In this document: positions 45,028 through 55,265 of the stretch, one piece after another
Layout of the letters: each line of letters starts with the position of its first letter
Numbering within the stretch: the first letter of the stretch is position 1
Assembly (NCBI RefSeq): GCF_001664485.1
Contig: NZ_CP013630.1
Span: 127,001-191,000, forward strand
From: Rhizobium sp. N324
Lineage (GTDB): Bacteria > Pseudomonadota > Alphaproteobacteria > Rhizobiales > Rhizobiaceae
DNA length: 64,000 nt
Reading direction: 5' to 3'
Position numbers and translations under genes: made by a program
Notes under the pieces: model-generated
Database searches by the model: none
What the model was told of the DNA's origin: nothing
The model's input: the letters and a program-made list of their open reading frames with translations, nothing else

Positions 45028-45040
45028 CAGTCTCTTCTGT

Positions 45041-45445
45041 TTATTGTTCGTCTTTATCGCCGTCGAGATCGCGGCTCACCTCGGGCGAGCGCAGCAGCTC
45101 GTCGATTTTTTTGTAATTGTCGAAGCTGGTATCGTCGCGGAAGCGCACCTCCGGCATGTATTTCATCTGCCGAAGCTGCTGCCCGAGCCGGCCGCGGATA
45201 TATTTCGCATGACGGTTCAACGCCTCGATGACGACGCTGTGGTCGGAAACGCCGAGCGGCGTCACGTAAGCCGTGGCGATCTTGAGGTCGGGCGACATGC
45301 GCACTTCCGAGATCGAGATCACGGTCGCTTCGATGACGTCGTCGCGCACTTCGCCCCGCTGCAATACCTGGGTGATCGCGGCGCGAACCTGTTCGCCAAC
45401 GCGCAGCATGCGCTGCGAAGGCGCGGAAGAAGTTGCTCTGGTCAT
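45041..45445 (-). CDS. rbfA: Ribosome-binding factor A
   Basis: The 134-residue protein has the KH-like RbfA fold: [40 protein letters not shown] and a C-terminal [20 protein letters not shown]. It binds the immature 30S subunit and helps 16S 5'-end processing. It lies between infB and truB; 164 bases separate it from infB, longer than other gaps in the operon. Confidence 0.96.
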   Translation of the reverse strand: MTRATSSAPSQRMLRVGEQVRAAITQVLQRGEVRDDVIEATVISISEVRMSPDLKIATAYVTPLGVSDHSVVIEALNRHAKYIRGRLGQQLRQMKYMPEVRFRDDTSFDNYKKIDELLRSPEVSRDLDGDKDEQ

Positions 45446-45539
45446 TGTTATCTCTATTTGCCGATGCGGCTGGGAATCGAACCCGTCAAAGGAGAGCGTC
45501 CATGACTCTTTTGGCAGAAAAGGTCAAGTCGGCGGATAT

Positions 45540-45576
45540 CCGAAAGCCATCCGCCGGGCTGGCGAATGGCTTTCGG
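45540..45576 (-). terminator. Hairpin between infB and rbfA
   Basis: CCGAAAGCCAT (45540-45550) and ATGGCTTTCGG (45566-45576) form a perfect 11-bp stem, extended inside by GCC/GGC pairs. No U-run follows on the minus strand, so it may be an RNA-stability or processing element rather than a terminator. Confidence 0.45.
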
Positions 45577-45609
45577 AAAGCTGATGCTGCGCTTAAAGCG
45601 CGCCGCGGT

Positions 45610-48369
45610 TTAGAGCGTGCGCGTGATATGCTCGACGCGGAAGCACTCGATGACGTCGCCGGCGCGCATATCCTCGTAATTTTCGAAGGCCATGCCGCAT
45701 TCCTGGCCCATCGGCACTTCGGAGACTTCGTCCTTGAAGCGCTTGAGGGTCTTGAGCTTGCCTTCGTGAACGACGACGTCGTTGCGGATGAGGCGGACGC
45801 CCGCACCGCGTTCGACCTTGCCTTCGACGACACGGCAGCCCGCGACCTTGCCAACCTTGGTGATGTTGAACACCTCGAGGATTTCGGCATTGCCGATGAA
45901 GGTTTCGCGCCGTTCCGGAGACAAGAGGCCCGACATCGCTGCCTTCACGTCATCCACCAGGTCGTAGATGATGTTGTAGTAGCGGATTTCGAGGCCTTCG
46001 CGCTCGGCGAACTGGCGTGCCTGCGTATTGGCACGAACGTTGAAGCCGATGATGGCCGCGTTCGACGCTTCGGCGAGCGAGATATCCGACTCGGTGATGC
46101 CGCCGGCGCCCGAATGGACGATACGGGCGCGGACCTCGTCGGTACCGAGCTTCTCCAGTGCGCCGGCAATTGCTTCGATCGAGCCCTGCACGTCGCCCTT
46201 GATAACAAGCGGGAACTCCTTGATGCCGGCGCTCTGGCGCTGCATCATCATCTGTTCCAGCGAGCCGCGCTGTCCCGACTGGCGGGCAGCCGCCTTGTCG
46301 CGGGCCAGACGCTGACGGTATTCCGAGATTTCGCGGGCGCGGCTTTCGCTTTCGACGACGGCGAACTTGTCGCCCGCCTGCGGCGTTCCGGAAAGGCCGA
46401 GAACCTCGACCGGGGTTGCGGGACCGGCTTCCTTCACATGGTCGCCCTTGTCGGTGACCAGCGCGCGCACGCGACCCCAGACGTCGCCGGCGACGATGAT
46501 CTGGCCCGGACGCAGCGTACCCTTCTGAACGAGCACGGTCGCGACCGAACCACGGCCACGATCGAGCTGGGCTTCGATGACGGTACCTTCGGCAGTCCGG
46601 TTCGGGTTGGCCTTGAGATCGAGAATTTCCGCCTGCAGCAGGATCGCCTCGAGCAGCTTGTCGAGGTTCTTGCCGGTTTTGGCCGAAACTTCGACGTCGA
46701 GCACTTCACCGCCCATGGATTCCACGAAGACTTCGTGTTGCAGCAGCTGATTGCGGACCTTCTGCGGATCGGCCTCGTGCTTGTCGACCTTGTTGATCGC
46801 CACGATGATCGGAACACCGGCCGCCTTGGCGTGGTTGATCGATTCGATCGTCTGCGGCATCACGCTGTCGTCGGCCGCGACGACCAGGATCGCGATGTCG
46901 GTCGCCTGGGCGCCGCGGGCACGCATGGCCGTAAAGGCGGCGTGGCCGGGGGTGTCGATGAAGGTGATCTTCTGGCCGCTCTGCTCCACCTGATAGGCGC
47001 CGATATGCTGGGTGATGCCGCCGGCTTCGCCGGAGACCACGTTGGCATGGCGGATGGCGTCGAGCAGCGAGGTCTTGCCGTGGTCGACATGGCCCATGAT
47101 GGTGACGACAGGCGGGCGCGAAACCAGTTCGACATCCTCGTCCGACACGTTGAAGATGCCGAGTTCGACGTCGGATTCCGACACGCGCCGGACCGTATGG
47201 CCGAATTCGCCGGCGATGAGTTCGGCGAGATCGGCGTCGATGACGTCACCCGGCTTCATCATCTGGCCTTCCTTCATCAGGTACTTGATGACGTCGACGG
47301 CGCGTTCGGACATGCGCTGCGACAGTTCCTGAATGGTGATGGTCTCCGGCAGAACCACCTCGCGGGAGATCTTCTCGCGGGTTTCCTGCATCTGACCGCG
47401 GCGGAATTTCTCCTGCCGGCGGCGCATCGCCGAGAGCGAACGGCCGCGGGCATTGTCCTCGCCGTCGACATTGGCGGTGGAGATCGTCAGCTTGCCGCGA
47501 CGGCGCTCTTCATCCGTCTTCGGGCGTGTGGTGACCGGCTTTGCCGGTTCCGGGCGAACGACGCGGCCACGGACCGGGCCGCCGCGCGCGGCACCGCCAC
47601 GATCGTCGTCTTCCTTTTCGTCGCGGCGGCCGCGAACGGCGCCGGGAGCAGCTGCGCCTGCTGCCGGACGGGCAGCGCCAGGCGCTCCAGCCGCATCGGG
47701 CCGGCGCGCGGCAGGCGCCGACGATGCTGGCTGCGGCCGCGGAGCGTCGGCGCGTGCTTCGGCCGGAGCCGGTGCTGCGGCTGCCGGTTCGGCAACTGGA
47801 GCGGGCGCCTCAGCCTGGCGGATGGCCTCTTCGGCGGCCCTGCGGGCAGCTTCTTCGGCTTCGGCTGCCTTGCGGATAACCTCTTCGGCGGCACGGCGCT
47901 TTTCGTCCTCGGCGCGGCGGATCGCATCCTGGGCGTCACGCGCTTGGGCGTCGGCAAGCGCACGCCGGCGCGCGTCCATTTCCTCAGGCGACAGATGGTT
48001 CAGCACCACCGGGCGCGGACGATCGTTCTGGCGCGGCGCCTGGTGGGACTGCTGCGGCCGCTGGTTCGTCTGGCTGTTGTTGTTGCCCTGCTGGATCCGC
48101 GGTGCCGGTGCGGCCTGCTGCGGACGCGCCTGCACGGGTGCGGGCGCCGGTTCGGTGGCACGCACGGGAGCCACCGGAGCCACAGGTGTGATCGGCTTTT
48201 CGTCTTCCGGGCGCATCGGGCGCCGCTTACGGGTCTCGACGACGACCGCCTTGGTGCGGCCCCGACCCATATCCTGGCGAACGGTGCCCTGGCTCATCCC
48301 CGATGGTTTCAGGGTAAGCGTCTTTTTGCCCGTCACGCTGATTGTCTTGTCGTCGTTACTATCGGTCAT
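45610..48369 (-). CDS. infB: Translation initiation factor IF-2
   Basis: The 919-residue GTPase has a short N-terminal IF2-N motif ([13 protein letters not shown]), a long Ala/Arg/Glu/Pro-rich linker (about 50-320), the G domain (about 420-590) with [22 protein letters not shown] and NKVD, and C-terminal domains C1-C2 that bind fMet-tRNA. Length is typical of rhizobial IF-2. It lies 102 bases after the YlxR/L7Ae gene in the nusA operon. Confidence 0.98.
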   Translation of the reverse strand: MTDSNDDKTISVTGKKTLTLKPSGMSQGTVRQDMGRGRTKAVVVETRKRRPMRPEDEKPITPVAPVAPVRATEPAPAPVQARPQQAAPAPRIQQGNNNSQTNQRPQQSHQAPRQNDRPRPVVLNHLSPEEMDARRRALADAQARDAQDAIRRAEDEKRRAAEEVIRKAAEAEEAARRAAEEAIRQAEAPAPVAEPAAAAPAPAEARADAPRPQPASSAPAARRPDAAGAPGAARPAAGAAAPGAVRGRRDEKEDDDRGGAARGGPVRGRVVRPEPAKPVTTRPKTDEERRRGKLTISTANVDGEDNARGRSLSAMRRRQEKFRRGQMQETREKISREVVLPETITIQELSQRMSERAVDVIKYLMKEGQMMKPGDVIDADLAELIAGEFGHTVRRVSESDVELGIFNVSDEDVELVSRPPVVTIMGHVDHGKTSLLDAIRHANVVSGEAGGITQHIGAYQVEQSGQKITFIDTPGHAAFTAMRARGAQATDIAILVVAADDSVMPQTIESINHAKAAGVPIIVAINKVDKHEADPQKVRNQLLQHEVFVESMGGEVLDVEVSAKTGKNLDKLLEAILLQAEILDLKANPNRTAEGTVIEAQLDRGRGSVATVLVQKGTLRPGQIIVAGDVWGRVRALVTDKGDHVKEAGPATPVEVLGLSGTPQAGDKFAVVESESRAREISEYRQRLARDKAAARQSGQRGSLEQMMMQRQSAGIKEFPLVIKGDVQGSIEAIAGALEKLGTDEVRARIVHSGAGGITESDISLAEASNAAIIGFNVRANTQARQFAEREGLEIRYYNIIYDLVDDVKAAMSGLLSPERRETFIGNAEILEVFNITKVGKVAGCRVVEGKVERGAGVRLIRNDVVVHEGKLKTLKRFKDEVSEVPMGQECGMAFENYEDMRAGDVIECFRVEHITRTL

Positions 48370-48471
48370 TCGTTCCCGTTCCTTCGGACAGGGAGCGATG
48401 ACTAGATCAGACCCTGTCGTTCAATACTTGTCGATCAATGAGAATGCGACCGGCCGATGCCGGTGACCGCC

Positions 48472-49167
48472 TCATTGTTTTTGCCGGCCAGCGCCGCCCG
48501 CTGCCCGGGACTGACCGCCAATACGGTACTGTTCGAGCATCTTTGCGCGCTTCACTACACCCTCACCCGCCTGCCCTGCAAGCACTGCGGCATGGATAAA
48601 AGCATTCTGGCCCATCAGGCCTTCCATTTCGCTCTCCGAGAAGAGACGGAAGGAAGGTATCTCCTCCTCGGTCTCCATTCCGAGGTGCCAGGCCTTGCGG
48701 GCCTGGTCGATTTTCCGGACGCCGTCATCGGCTGCATCGGTCGCGTGGAACACCGCAAGGGCTGCCCCGCTTCTGACCGCGGCATGCACTTTCGAGGAGC
48801 CGCTGACGAACTGGCCGGCTTTCCGCGCCATGTTCATCATCTGCATCAATTGCGCCGCCAGCAGGCGGTCGACGCTTGCGCCGAGATCGTCTGCCGCCTT
48901 CACATCCATTTTCAGCGCGCGGGCGAAGAGTTTCCTCGCCACGGCCCTGTCGACCAGCGAGCGGTCGATCTTCACCCAGCATCCGCGTCCCGGCAGCTCG
49001 CGCTTCAGGTCGGCGACAACAGTTCCATCGGGAGCGGCGACGAAGCGGATCAGCTCTTCCGGCGATCCGCTTTCGCGCGTCACGATGCACATGCGTCCGT
49101 TCACGTCATAACCTGCAAGATCGTCGTCCTCGTCAGGGAGAGCGTCCGGCTCATGCGCGGTCATCAT
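48472..49167 (-). CDS. YlxR/DUF448 plus L7Ae-like RNA-binding protein
   Basis: The 231-residue product fuses a YlxR domain (about 20-95; MCIVTRESGSPEELIRFVAA, LPGRGCWVKID) to an L7Ae/L30e-like domain (about 105-200; ARKAGQFVSGSSKVHAAVRSG cut here to GQFVSGSSKV). The typical GRGAYV of YlxR is GRGCWV here, and the family CxxC-like RxCIVT start is kept as RMCIVT. It overlaps the nusA stop by four bases. A role in RNA binding during translation or transcription is inferred from family and context. Confidence 0.9.
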   Translation of the reverse strand: MMTAHEPDALPDEDDDLAGYDVNGRMCIVTRESGSPEELIRFVAAPDGTVVADLKRELPGRGCWVKIDRSLVDRAVARKLFARALKMDVKAADDLGASVDRLLAAQLMQMMNMARKAGQFVSGSSKVHAAVRSGAALAVFHATDAADDGVRKIDQARKAWHLGMETEEEIPSFRLFSESEMEGLMGQNAFIHAAVLAGQAGEGVVKRAKMLEQYRIGGQSRAAGGAGRQKQ

Positions 49168-50771
49168 GCTTCTTGTTCGGCTTCGGCTTCGGTGACCTCT
49201 TCTTCGGTCCCCTTCGCCAGGTCCTCTTCGGTGATCCAGCCGGCCGACAGGCGGGCCTGGACGATCATCTGCTCGGCCTCGACGCGCGAGACGTCGAACT
49301 TCGAGAACAGGCCTTCGAACTTCTTCGTTTCGCCGTTCTTGCGTTCCGTCCAGCCGACGAGATCGTCAGCGGCGCAACCGGCAAAATCCTCGATCGTCTT
49401 GATGCCGTCTTCGCCGAGCGCCACCATCATCTGGGCGGTCATGCCGTCGATTTCGCGCAGTTCGTCCTGAACGCCGAGCGCCTTGCGCTTCTCGTCCATC
49501 TCGGCTTCGAGACGCTCGAGGAATTCGCGGGCGCGCTGCTGGATTTCCTGCGCCGTCTCTTCGTCGAAACCGTCGATCGAGGAGATTTCGTCGAGATCGA
49601 CATAGGCCAGTTCCTCGACGGCGGCAAAGCCTTCGGAGGCCAGAACCTGGCCGACCATTTCGTCGACGTCGAGCGAATCCATGAACAGGTTGGTGCGTTC
49701 GTTGAATTCCTTCTGGCGGCGTTCCGATTCCTCGGCCTCCGTCATGATGTCGATATCCCAGCCGGTCAGCTGCGACGCCAGGCGGACGTTCTGGCCGCGG
49801 CGGCCGATCGCAAGCGACAGCTGCTCGTCGGGAACGACGACTTCGATGCGCTCGGCATCCTCGTCGAGAACGACCTTGGCGACTTCGGCCGGCTGCAGGG
49901 CGTTGACGACGAAGGTCGCCGGGTCCTGGCTCCAGGGAATGATGTCGATCTTCTCGCCCTGAAGCTCGCCGACGACGGCCTGAACGCGCGAACCGCGCAT
50001 ACCGACGCAGGCGCCAACCGGATCGATCGAACTATCGTTCGAGATCACGGCGATCTTGGCGCGCGAGCCCGGATCGCGGGCGACCGACTTCACCTGGATG
50101 ATGCCGTCGTAGATTTCAGGCACTTCCATGGTGAACAGCTTCACCATGAACTGCGGATGCGTGCGCGACAGGAAGATCTGCGGGCCGCGCTGTTCGCGAC
50201 GGACGTCGTAGACATAGGCGCGGACGCGATCGCCATAGCGCACGTTCTCGCGCGGGATCATTTCGTCGCGGCGGATGATGCCTTCGCCACGGCCGAGATC
50301 GACGATGACATTGCCGTATTCGACGCGCTTGACCGTGCCGTTGACGATTTCCCCAACGCGATCCTTGAATTCGTCGAACTGGCGGTCGCGCTCGGCTTCA
50401 CGCACCTTCTGCACGATCACCTGCTTGGCGGACTGTGCGGCGATGCGGCCGAAATCCATCGGCGGCAGCGGGTCGGCGATGAAATCGCCGAGTGCGGCGT
50501 CCGGGTTGCGGTCGCGGGCAAGCTCCAGCGGGATCTGCGTCGAATAATCCTCGGCCTTGTCGACGACTTCGAGCAGGCGCTGCAGACGGATTTCGCCGGT
50601 CTTCGGATTGATATCGGCCCGGATGTTGGACTCGGTGCCGTAACGGGAGCGTGCCGCCTTCTGGATGGCATCGGCCATTGCGGCCAGCACGATCTCGCGG
50701 TCGATGACCTTTTCGCGCGCCACTGCATCTGCGATCTGCAGAAGTTCGAGCCGGTTCGCACTGACTGCCAT
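49164..50771 (-). CDS. nusA: Transcription termination/antitermination factor NusA
   Basis: The 535-residue protein has the NusA N-domain (about 1-130), S1 (about 135-200; [20 protein letters not shown]), KH1-KH2 (about 230-350; [20 protein letters not shown], and [19 protein letters not shown]) and C-terminal acidic repeats with helix-hairpin-helix motifs (about 360-500). It binds RNA polymerase and promotes pausing and intrinsic termination. It lies 58 bases after rimP. A terminator in the rimP leader makes autocontrol through NusA an attractive idea. Confidence 0.98.
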   Translation of the reverse strand: MAVSANRLELLQIADAVAREKVIDREIVLAAMADAIQKAARSRYGTESNIRADINPKTGEIRLQRLLEVVDKAEDYSTQIPLELARDRNPDAALGDFIADPLPPMDFGRIAAQSAKQVIVQKVREAERDRQFDEFKDRVGEIVNGTVKRVEYGNVIVDLGRGEGIIRRDEMIPRENVRYGDRVRAYVYDVRREQRGPQIFLSRTHPQFMVKLFTMEVPEIYDGIIQVKSVARDPGSRAKIAVISNDSSIDPVGACVGMRGSRVQAVVGELQGEKIDIIPWSQDPATFVVNALQPAEVAKVVLDEDAERIEVVVPDEQLSLAIGRRGQNVRLASQLTGWDIDIMTEAEESERRQKEFNERTNLFMDSLDVDEMVGQVLASEGFAAVEELAYVDLDEISSIDGFDEETAQEIQQRAREFLERLEAEMDEKRKALGVQDELREIDGMTAQMMVALGEDGIKTIEDFAGCAADDLVGWTERKNGETKKFEGLFSKFDVSRVEAEQMIVQARLSAGWITEEDLAKGTEEEVTEAEAEQEA

Positions 50772-50829
50772 TGTCTTGTTTCTCCGTCTTAACCCCGGGT
50801 TCCCGTCCCTGGAGCGGTCTGTTGATCGG

Positions 50830-51426
50830 TTATTCCTGGTCGTCCGCGTCGTTCTGGTTGGCGGCCTCAGCTTTCGCCAGCTTGTCGGCGCGCAACGCCT
50901 CGCGGATCAGGTCGTCGGTCAGAATGAGCTTCGCATCGCTAAGCGCCGTGAAGGGAATGGTGACCTTTTGCTCTTCCCCGTAAGCGACCTGGTCACGCTC
51001 GAGCGTGAAACCATCTACGCCTGCTTCGACGATCTTGCCGCGGAAGCGCTTGCGATTGTCGATCAGGATCGACGTCTCGCATTTCACAAGGTGGCCCTGC
51101 CAGCGGACGAAATCGGATTTCCGAACCATCGGACGGTCGATGCCAGGCGAAGACACCTCGAGATGATACTCTTTATCGATCGGATCTTCCACATCGAGGA
51201 CGGGAGAAATCGCCATCGAGATTTCTTCGCAGTCCTGAACCGTCATCGTCCCGTCATTGCGCTCGGCCATGACCTGCATTGTCGCGCCGTTCTGGTTCAG
51301 CATACGGACGCGGATCAGCCGAAAGCCCAGGCCGACGAGAACGGGCTCGATGATATCGGCAAGACGCTGGTCAAGCCCGGTTTCGGTAATCAGCCGCGGC
51401 TCAAGTTCGTTGTCTGCGTTTGTCAT
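50830..51426 (-). CDS. rimP: Ribosome maturation factor RimP
   Basis: The 198-residue protein shows the RimP pattern: [40 protein letters not shown] and [20 protein letters not shown] in the N-domain, then an Sm-like C-domain with [16 protein letters not shown]. It helps 30S assembly. The ATG at 51426 matches the family N-terminus; an ATG 33 bases upstream is possible, and neither start has an ideal ribosome site. First gene of the operon. Confidence 0.95.
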   Translation of the reverse strand: MTNADNELEPRLITETGLDQRLADIIEPVLVGLGFRLIRVRMLNQNGATMQVMAERNDGTMTVQDCEEISMAISPVLDVEDPIDKEYHLEVSSPGIDRPMVRKSDFVRWQGHLVKCETSILIDNRKRFRGKIVEAGVDGFTLERDQVAYGEEQKVTIPFTALSDAKLILTDDLIREALRADKLAKAEAANQNDADDQE

Positions 51427-51481
51427 GTCCGACAAGCGGTGCGCTCCTCGCAATTTCATGCTGTTTAGGGATCGCGCTAAT

Positions 51482-51512
51482 AAAAAAGAGCGGGTCCTTG
51501 CGGCCCACTCTT
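51482..51512 (-). terminator. Leader terminator (putative attenuator) before rimP
   Basis: On the minus strand AAGAGTGGG and CCCGCTCTT pair (9 bp with one G-U) around loop CCGCAAGGA, followed by a run of U (TTTTTTA, the first two in the stem). It lies between a predicted promoter (51539-51567) and rimP, 56 bases before the ATG, and no other minus-strand gene is upstream. It therefore reads as an attenuator for the rimP-nusA-infB operon. Confidence 0.75.
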
Positions 51513-51538
51513 CATCAAGCGATCAAGAATTTGAGAGG

Positions 51539-51567
51539 CATATAGTCGGGTTTTTCCGAAATTGCAA
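51539..51567 (-). promoter_or_regulatory. Predicted promoter of the rimP-nusA-infB operon
   Basis: On the minus strand TTGCAA (51567-51562) and TATATG (51544-51539) are exactly 17 bases apart. Transcription would start near 51532, only about 20 bases before the leader terminator hairpin. Confidence 0.6.
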
Positions 51568-51678
51568 GGTCTGCGACCGATTCGGCCAATTCGCTTCCGG
51601 CGAGGCGACGAGACCTATGGCCAGCGCTGGTCTTGCGCATATATTGCCGTGGGGCGCAACAACAAGAGCGGAGAAATC

Positions 51679-53310
51679 GTGGCCTATACGTCGTCGACAT
51701 TGGCGCCTTTGCGGCACGATACCTACCGTGCCATCTGGTTTGCCAGCCTGTCCTCGAATTTCGGCGGCCTGATCCAGGCGGTGGGTGCTGCCTGGATGAT
51801 GACGACGATCACCGCCTCCGAAGACATGGTCGCACTGGTGCAGACCTCGACGGCGCTCCCTATCATGCTGTTTTCGCTGATCTCCGGTGCGCTCGCCGAC
51901 AATTATGATCGCCGCCGGGTCATGCTGACGGCGCAGTGTCTGATGCTGGCGGTCTCGGCGCTGCTGACGGTCACGGCCCTTCTCGGCTGGATCACGCCCT
52001 GGCTGCTGCTGTTCTTCACCTTCCTGATCGGCTGCGGCACCGCGCTCAACAACCCTTCCTGGCAAGCTTCGGTCGGCGACATGGTGCCGCGCGCCGATCT
52101 GCCGGGCGCCGTCACGCTGAACAGCATGGGTTTCAACATCACCCGAAGCGTCGGCCCAGCGATCGGCGGCGTCATCGTCGCGGCAGCCGGCGCCGCCGCG
52201 GCCTTTGCGGTCAACACCCTCAGTTACCTTCCCTTGATCTATGCCCTGCTGCGCTGGCGCCCGGGCGCGCCGGTCTCGACCCTGCCGCGCGAGGCGCTCG
52301 GCAGCGCCATCTTCGCCGGCCTGCGTTATGTGTCGATGTCCCCCAATCTCGAAAAGGTCCTGGTCAGGGGGCTGCTCTTCGGCATTGGCGCCAGCTCGAT
52401 CCTGGCGCTGCTCCCGGTCGTGGCGCTCGATCTCGTTGCCGGCGGCCCGCTGACCTATGGTTTCATGCTCGGCGCCTTCGGCATCGGTGCGATCGGCGGC
52501 GCGGTGCTGAATGCGCGGCTGCGCCAGATGCTGTCGAGCGAGGTGATCATCCGCCTGGCCTTTGCAGGCTTTGCGCTCAGCGCCGTCATCGCCGCCTTCA
52601 GCCCGAGCGCGGTGCTCACCTCGGCCGGGCTGCTCGTCTCCGGCGCCTGCTGGGTCTCCGCGCTCTCGCTCTTCAACACCATCGTCCAGCTGTCGACGCC
52701 GCGCTGGGTGGTGGGTCGCGCGCTGTCGCTCTACCAGACCGTCACCTTCGGCGGCATCGCCGGCGGCAGCTGGCTCTGGGGCGTGGCCGCCGATCGCTAC
52801 GGCGTCGCCGATGCGCTGCTGATGTCGTCGGTCGTCATGTTGCTCGGCATCGCGATCGGCCTGCGTTTTTCGATGCCGGCCTTCGCCTCGCTCAATCTTG
52901 ATCCGCTGAACCGCTTTACCGAGCCGGCGCTCAGCCTCGACATCACCCCGCGCAGCGGCCCGATCGTCATCCAGGTCGATTACGAGATTGCAGATGACGA
53001 CCTTGCCGAATTCATGCAGTTGATGGGCGAGCGCCGCCGTATCCGCATCCGCGACGGCGCCCGCAACTGGGCGCTGATGCGCGATCTCGAAAATCCCGGG
53101 CTGTGGACGGAAACCTATCATACGCCGACCTGGGTCGAATACATCAGACACAACCAGCGGCGCACGCATGCCGATGCCGAAAACATCGACAGACTTCGTG
53201 CGCTTCACCGCGGCGAAGGCCTGCCGCATGTCCACCGGATGATCGAGCGTCAGGCCATTCCGCCTGATAACGACGTCTTCCACCAAGCGCCGATCGACCT
53301 GCACCATTGA
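51679..53310 (+). CDS. MFS exporter with C-terminal soluble extension (MFS_3 type)
   Basis: The 543-residue protein has 10-12 membrane helices (about 15-400) of the EntS/MFS_3 group: FASLSSNFGGLIQAVGAAWM in helix 1, SGALADNYDRRRVML as the loop 2-3 motif, and NNPSWQASVGDMVPRADLP. Unlike most MFS proteins, it has a soluble tail of about 130 residues (from about 415) with IVIQVDYEIADDDLAEFMQL and WVEYIRHNQRRTHAD, a conserved extension in part of this family. Substrate unknown. I chose the GTG at 51679, after a GCGGAG site. Confidence 0.85.
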   Translation: MAYTSSTLAPLRHDTYRAIWFASLSSNFGGLIQAVGAAWMMTTITASEDMVALVQTSTALPIMLFSLISGALADNYDRRRVMLTAQCLMLAVSALLTVTALLGWITPWLLLFFTFLIGCGTALNNPSWQASVGDMVPRADLPGAVTLNSMGFNITRSVGPAIGGVIVAAAGAAAAFAVNTLSYLPLIYALLRWRPGAPVSTLPREALGSAIFAGLRYVSMSPNLEKVLVRGLLFGIGASSILALLPVVALDLVAGGPLTYGFMLGAFGIGAIGGAVLNARLRQMLSSEVIIRLAFAGFALSAVIAAFSPSAVLTSAGLLVSGACWVSALSLFNTIVQLSTPRWVVGRALSLYQTVTFGGIAGGSWLWGVAADRYGVADALLMSSVVMLLGIAIGLRFSMPAFASLNLDPLNRFTEPALSLDITPRSGPIVIQVDYEIADDDLAEFMQLMGERRRIRIRDGARNWALMRDLENPGLWTETYHTPTWVEYIRHNQRRTHADAENIDRLRALHRGEGLPHVHRMIERQAIPPDNDVFHQAPIDLHH

Positions 53311-53318
53311 GGACGACC

Positions 53319-53774
53319 ATGTATCAATTCAGGCTCGCCCGCCAGTCGGATCTCGTCACGATCGTCCGGCTTCTGGCCGACGACGATCTCGGCAACGCCA
53401 GGGAGATCGTCTCTGATCCCGTCGATGCGCGTTATCTCTCGGCCTTCGCGGCGATCGAGGCGGATCCCAATCAGCTCTTGGCCGTCGCCATCGACGCTTC
53501 CGATCGGGTCGTCGGCTGCCTGCAACTGAGCTTCATCCCCGGCCTGTCGAGGACGGGCATGTGGCGCGGCCAGATCGAAAGCGTGCGTGTCGCAAGGGAT
53601 GTTCGCGGCTCGGGCCTCGGCTCCGCCTTCATCGAATGGGCGATCGGGGAATGCGCCGCGCGCGGCTGCGGCCTCGTGCAACTTACCTCGGACAAGACGC
53701 GGGCGGATTCGATTCGCTTCTACGAGAGGCTCGGTTTCGTGGCGAGCCACGAAGGGCTGAAGCGCACGCTCTGA
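53319..53774 (+). CDS. GNAT-family N-acetyltransferase
   Basis: The 151-residue protein has the GNAT fold with acetyl-CoA loop VARDVRGSGLGSAFIEWAI and C-terminal LTSDKTRADSIRFYERLGF. The acceptor is unknown; small-molecule or protein N-terminal amines are typical. The ATG at 53319 has GAGGA upstream and is nine bases after the MFS stop, so the two genes form an operon. A TTG twelve bases earlier is less likely. Confidence 0.88.
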   Translation: MYQFRLARQSDLVTIVRLLADDDLGNAREIVSDPVDARYLSAFAAIEADPNQLLAVAIDASDRVVGCLQLSFIPGLSRTGMWRGQIESVRVARDVRGSGLGSAFIEWAIGECAARGCGLVQLTSDKTRADSIRFYERLGFVASHEGLKRTL

Positions 53775-53778
53775 ACAA

Positions 53779-55050
53779 CTACTTCAGCTTGCCCTTCATC
53801 GTCGCCTCGGGAAAGCAGGTCGGCGTCATGCCGTTCTTCGCCTGCCATTCACCGATCGAACGCCGGGTCTTGTAACCCGGCAGGCCGTCGGGGCCGCCGA
53901 CATCGTAGCCCTGCCGCTCCAGCGCCTTCTGCATGGCGGCGACATCGGAGCGCAGCATCTTGCCGACATCGCCCCATCGGCCTTGAAAGGCGCCGCCATT
54001 ATAGGCGATCCGATCGGCGAGATTGCCGATATAGAGCGCGTAGAGATCGGAATTATTATATTCCTTGATGATATAGAAATTCGGCGTGACGATGAATTCG
54101 GGCCCGTCACGGCCGGCCGGCACCAGCATCATGCTTTGCGCTTTTAGCTCGCCGGCGGGAAAGCCCTTGCCGGAGATGCGGTCGATGCCGAGCGAGGCCC
54201 AGTGCGACAGCGGCTTTGCCAGATCCGGCCCCTCCTGGGCGCAGGAGACCGCCGCTGGTATCGACACCTCGAAGCCCCAGTCGCGGTCGCGCTGCCAGCC
54301 CTTCTTGACCAGATAGTTGGCGATCGAGGCAAGCGTATCCGGCACCGAAGTCCAGATATTGCGGTGGCCGTCGCCGTCGAAATCGACCGCATATTTCAGA
54401 TAGCTCGTCGGCATGAACTGCGGCTGGCCGAGCGCGCCGGCCCACGAACCCTTGAACTCGGCAGGCGTCACGTCGCCGCCGTCGAGAATATGCAGCGCCG
54501 CCATCAGTTCGGTGCGGAACATCTCCTTGCGCGTCGACATGAAGGCCTTGGTCGCCAGCACCTCGATCGCCGGATTCGGGATCTTCGCAGCGCCGAAGCC
54601 GGTCTCCCGGCCCCAGATGGCCAGCACGATCGAGCCCGGCACGCCATAGGTCTTCTCGATCCGCTTCAGCGTCGAGCCATATTGCGCGGCAAAGCCGCGC
54701 CCGGTTGCGGCAAGCCTCTTCAGATGGTCCTCGTTGAAATAGGGACCGGGCGAGGAAAACTCCGCCTGCGTCTGCTTCTGCTCCTTCGGTGGCGGGAAAC
54801 CAGGCGGGGCGAGATCGGGCAGGTTCCAGTTCAGCTCAATGCCGGAGAAGGCCGCCTTGAAGGTCTTCTCGGAAATACCGTTCGCTTTCGCCTCGGGCCA
54901 GAGATCCTTCTGCACCCAGGTCTCGAACTGCGCCTCGACGTCGGCTTTCGAAGGGGCTGCATATGAGGGGAGAGGGAGGACGGCGGTCATTATCGCCAAT
55001 GCGAGTATCCGCAGCCGTCGTGGAACACCCCCCTCTGTCCTGCCGGACAT
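53779..55050 (-). CDS. MltB-family lytic murein transglycosylase with PG-binding domain
   Basis: The 423-residue protein has a signal peptide (about 1-31, with RRLRILALAIMTAVLPLPSY), an SLT_2/MltB catalytic domain (about 33-335; catalytic Glu in IWGRETGFG, then LGQPQFMPTSYLKYAVDFDG), and a peptidoglycan-binding domain (about 365-420; LERQGYDVGGPDGLPGYKTR). It cuts glycan strands with anhydro-MurNAc formation. The best start, ATG at 55050, lies inside a 216-bp inverted-terminus repeat, which would supply residues 1-8 (MSGRTEGG). Without it, no start gives a normal signal peptide. Confidence 0.85.
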   Translation of the reverse strand: MSGRTEGGVPRRLRILALAIMTAVLPLPSYAAPSKADVEAQFETWVQKDLWPEAKANGISEKTFKAAFSGIELNWNLPDLAPPGFPPPKEQKQTQAEFSSPGPYFNEDHLKRLAATGRGFAAQYGSTLKRIEKTYGVPGSIVLAIWGRETGFGAAKIPNPAIEVLATKAFMSTRKEMFRTELMAALHILDGGDVTPAEFKGSWAGALGQPQFMPTSYLKYAVDFDGDGHRNIWTSVPDTLASIANYLVKKGWQRDRDWGFEVSIPAAVSCAQEGPDLAKPLSHWASLGIDRISGKGFPAGELKAQSMMLVPAGRDGPEFIVTPNFYIIKEYNNSDLYALYIGNLADRIAYNGGAFQGRWGDVGKMLRSDVAAMQKALERQGYDVGGPDGLPGYKTRRSIGEWQAKNGMTPTCFPEATMKGKLK

Positions 55051-55242
55051 CTCCCCCACAAGGGGGGAGATCGGCTGGGGGCACCCTCTCGTCCGAACCA
55101 AACGCTGCAGATCGCCGCCGCCTGGCACGCGGTCAAGATTTCGCGACGCCGGTGAAACTTGCCGATCTCCCCCCTTGTGGGGGTCCGAAGGACGGGTCGA
55201 GACCCGCGGCTCGACCCCGGGCCCGGCAGGGCAGAGGGGGGT
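55027..55242. repeat. 216-bp repeat element with terminal inverted repeats
   Basis: The left end ACCCCCCTCTGTCCTGCCGG (55027-55046) and the right end, read on the minus strand, ACCCCCCTCTGCCCTGCCGG (55242-55223) match at 19 of 20 positions. Inside, CCCCCACAAGGGGGGAGATC recurs inverted (about 55053-55072 and 55164-55183). This is a miniature-element-like repeat common between rhizobial genes. It has no gene of its own and lies between recR and the transglycosylase, covering the latter's start. Confidence 0.85.
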
Positions 55243-55265
55243 ATCTTTCGACATATACAAATCCC

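Noticed and set aside
45455..45530. tRNA-like GGGTTCGATTCCCA on the minus strand between infB and rbfA
   Set aside because: The T-arm stem does not pair properly, and no acceptor, D or anticodon arms can be drawn around it.
45433..48405. 990-codon open frame antisense to infB
   Set aside because: Antisense shadow of a confirmed gene; no ribosome site or family features.
51515..51541. Leader peptide MPLKFLIA before the rimP attenuator
   Set aside because: Its ATG overlaps the predicted -10 element, so it would not be in the transcript.
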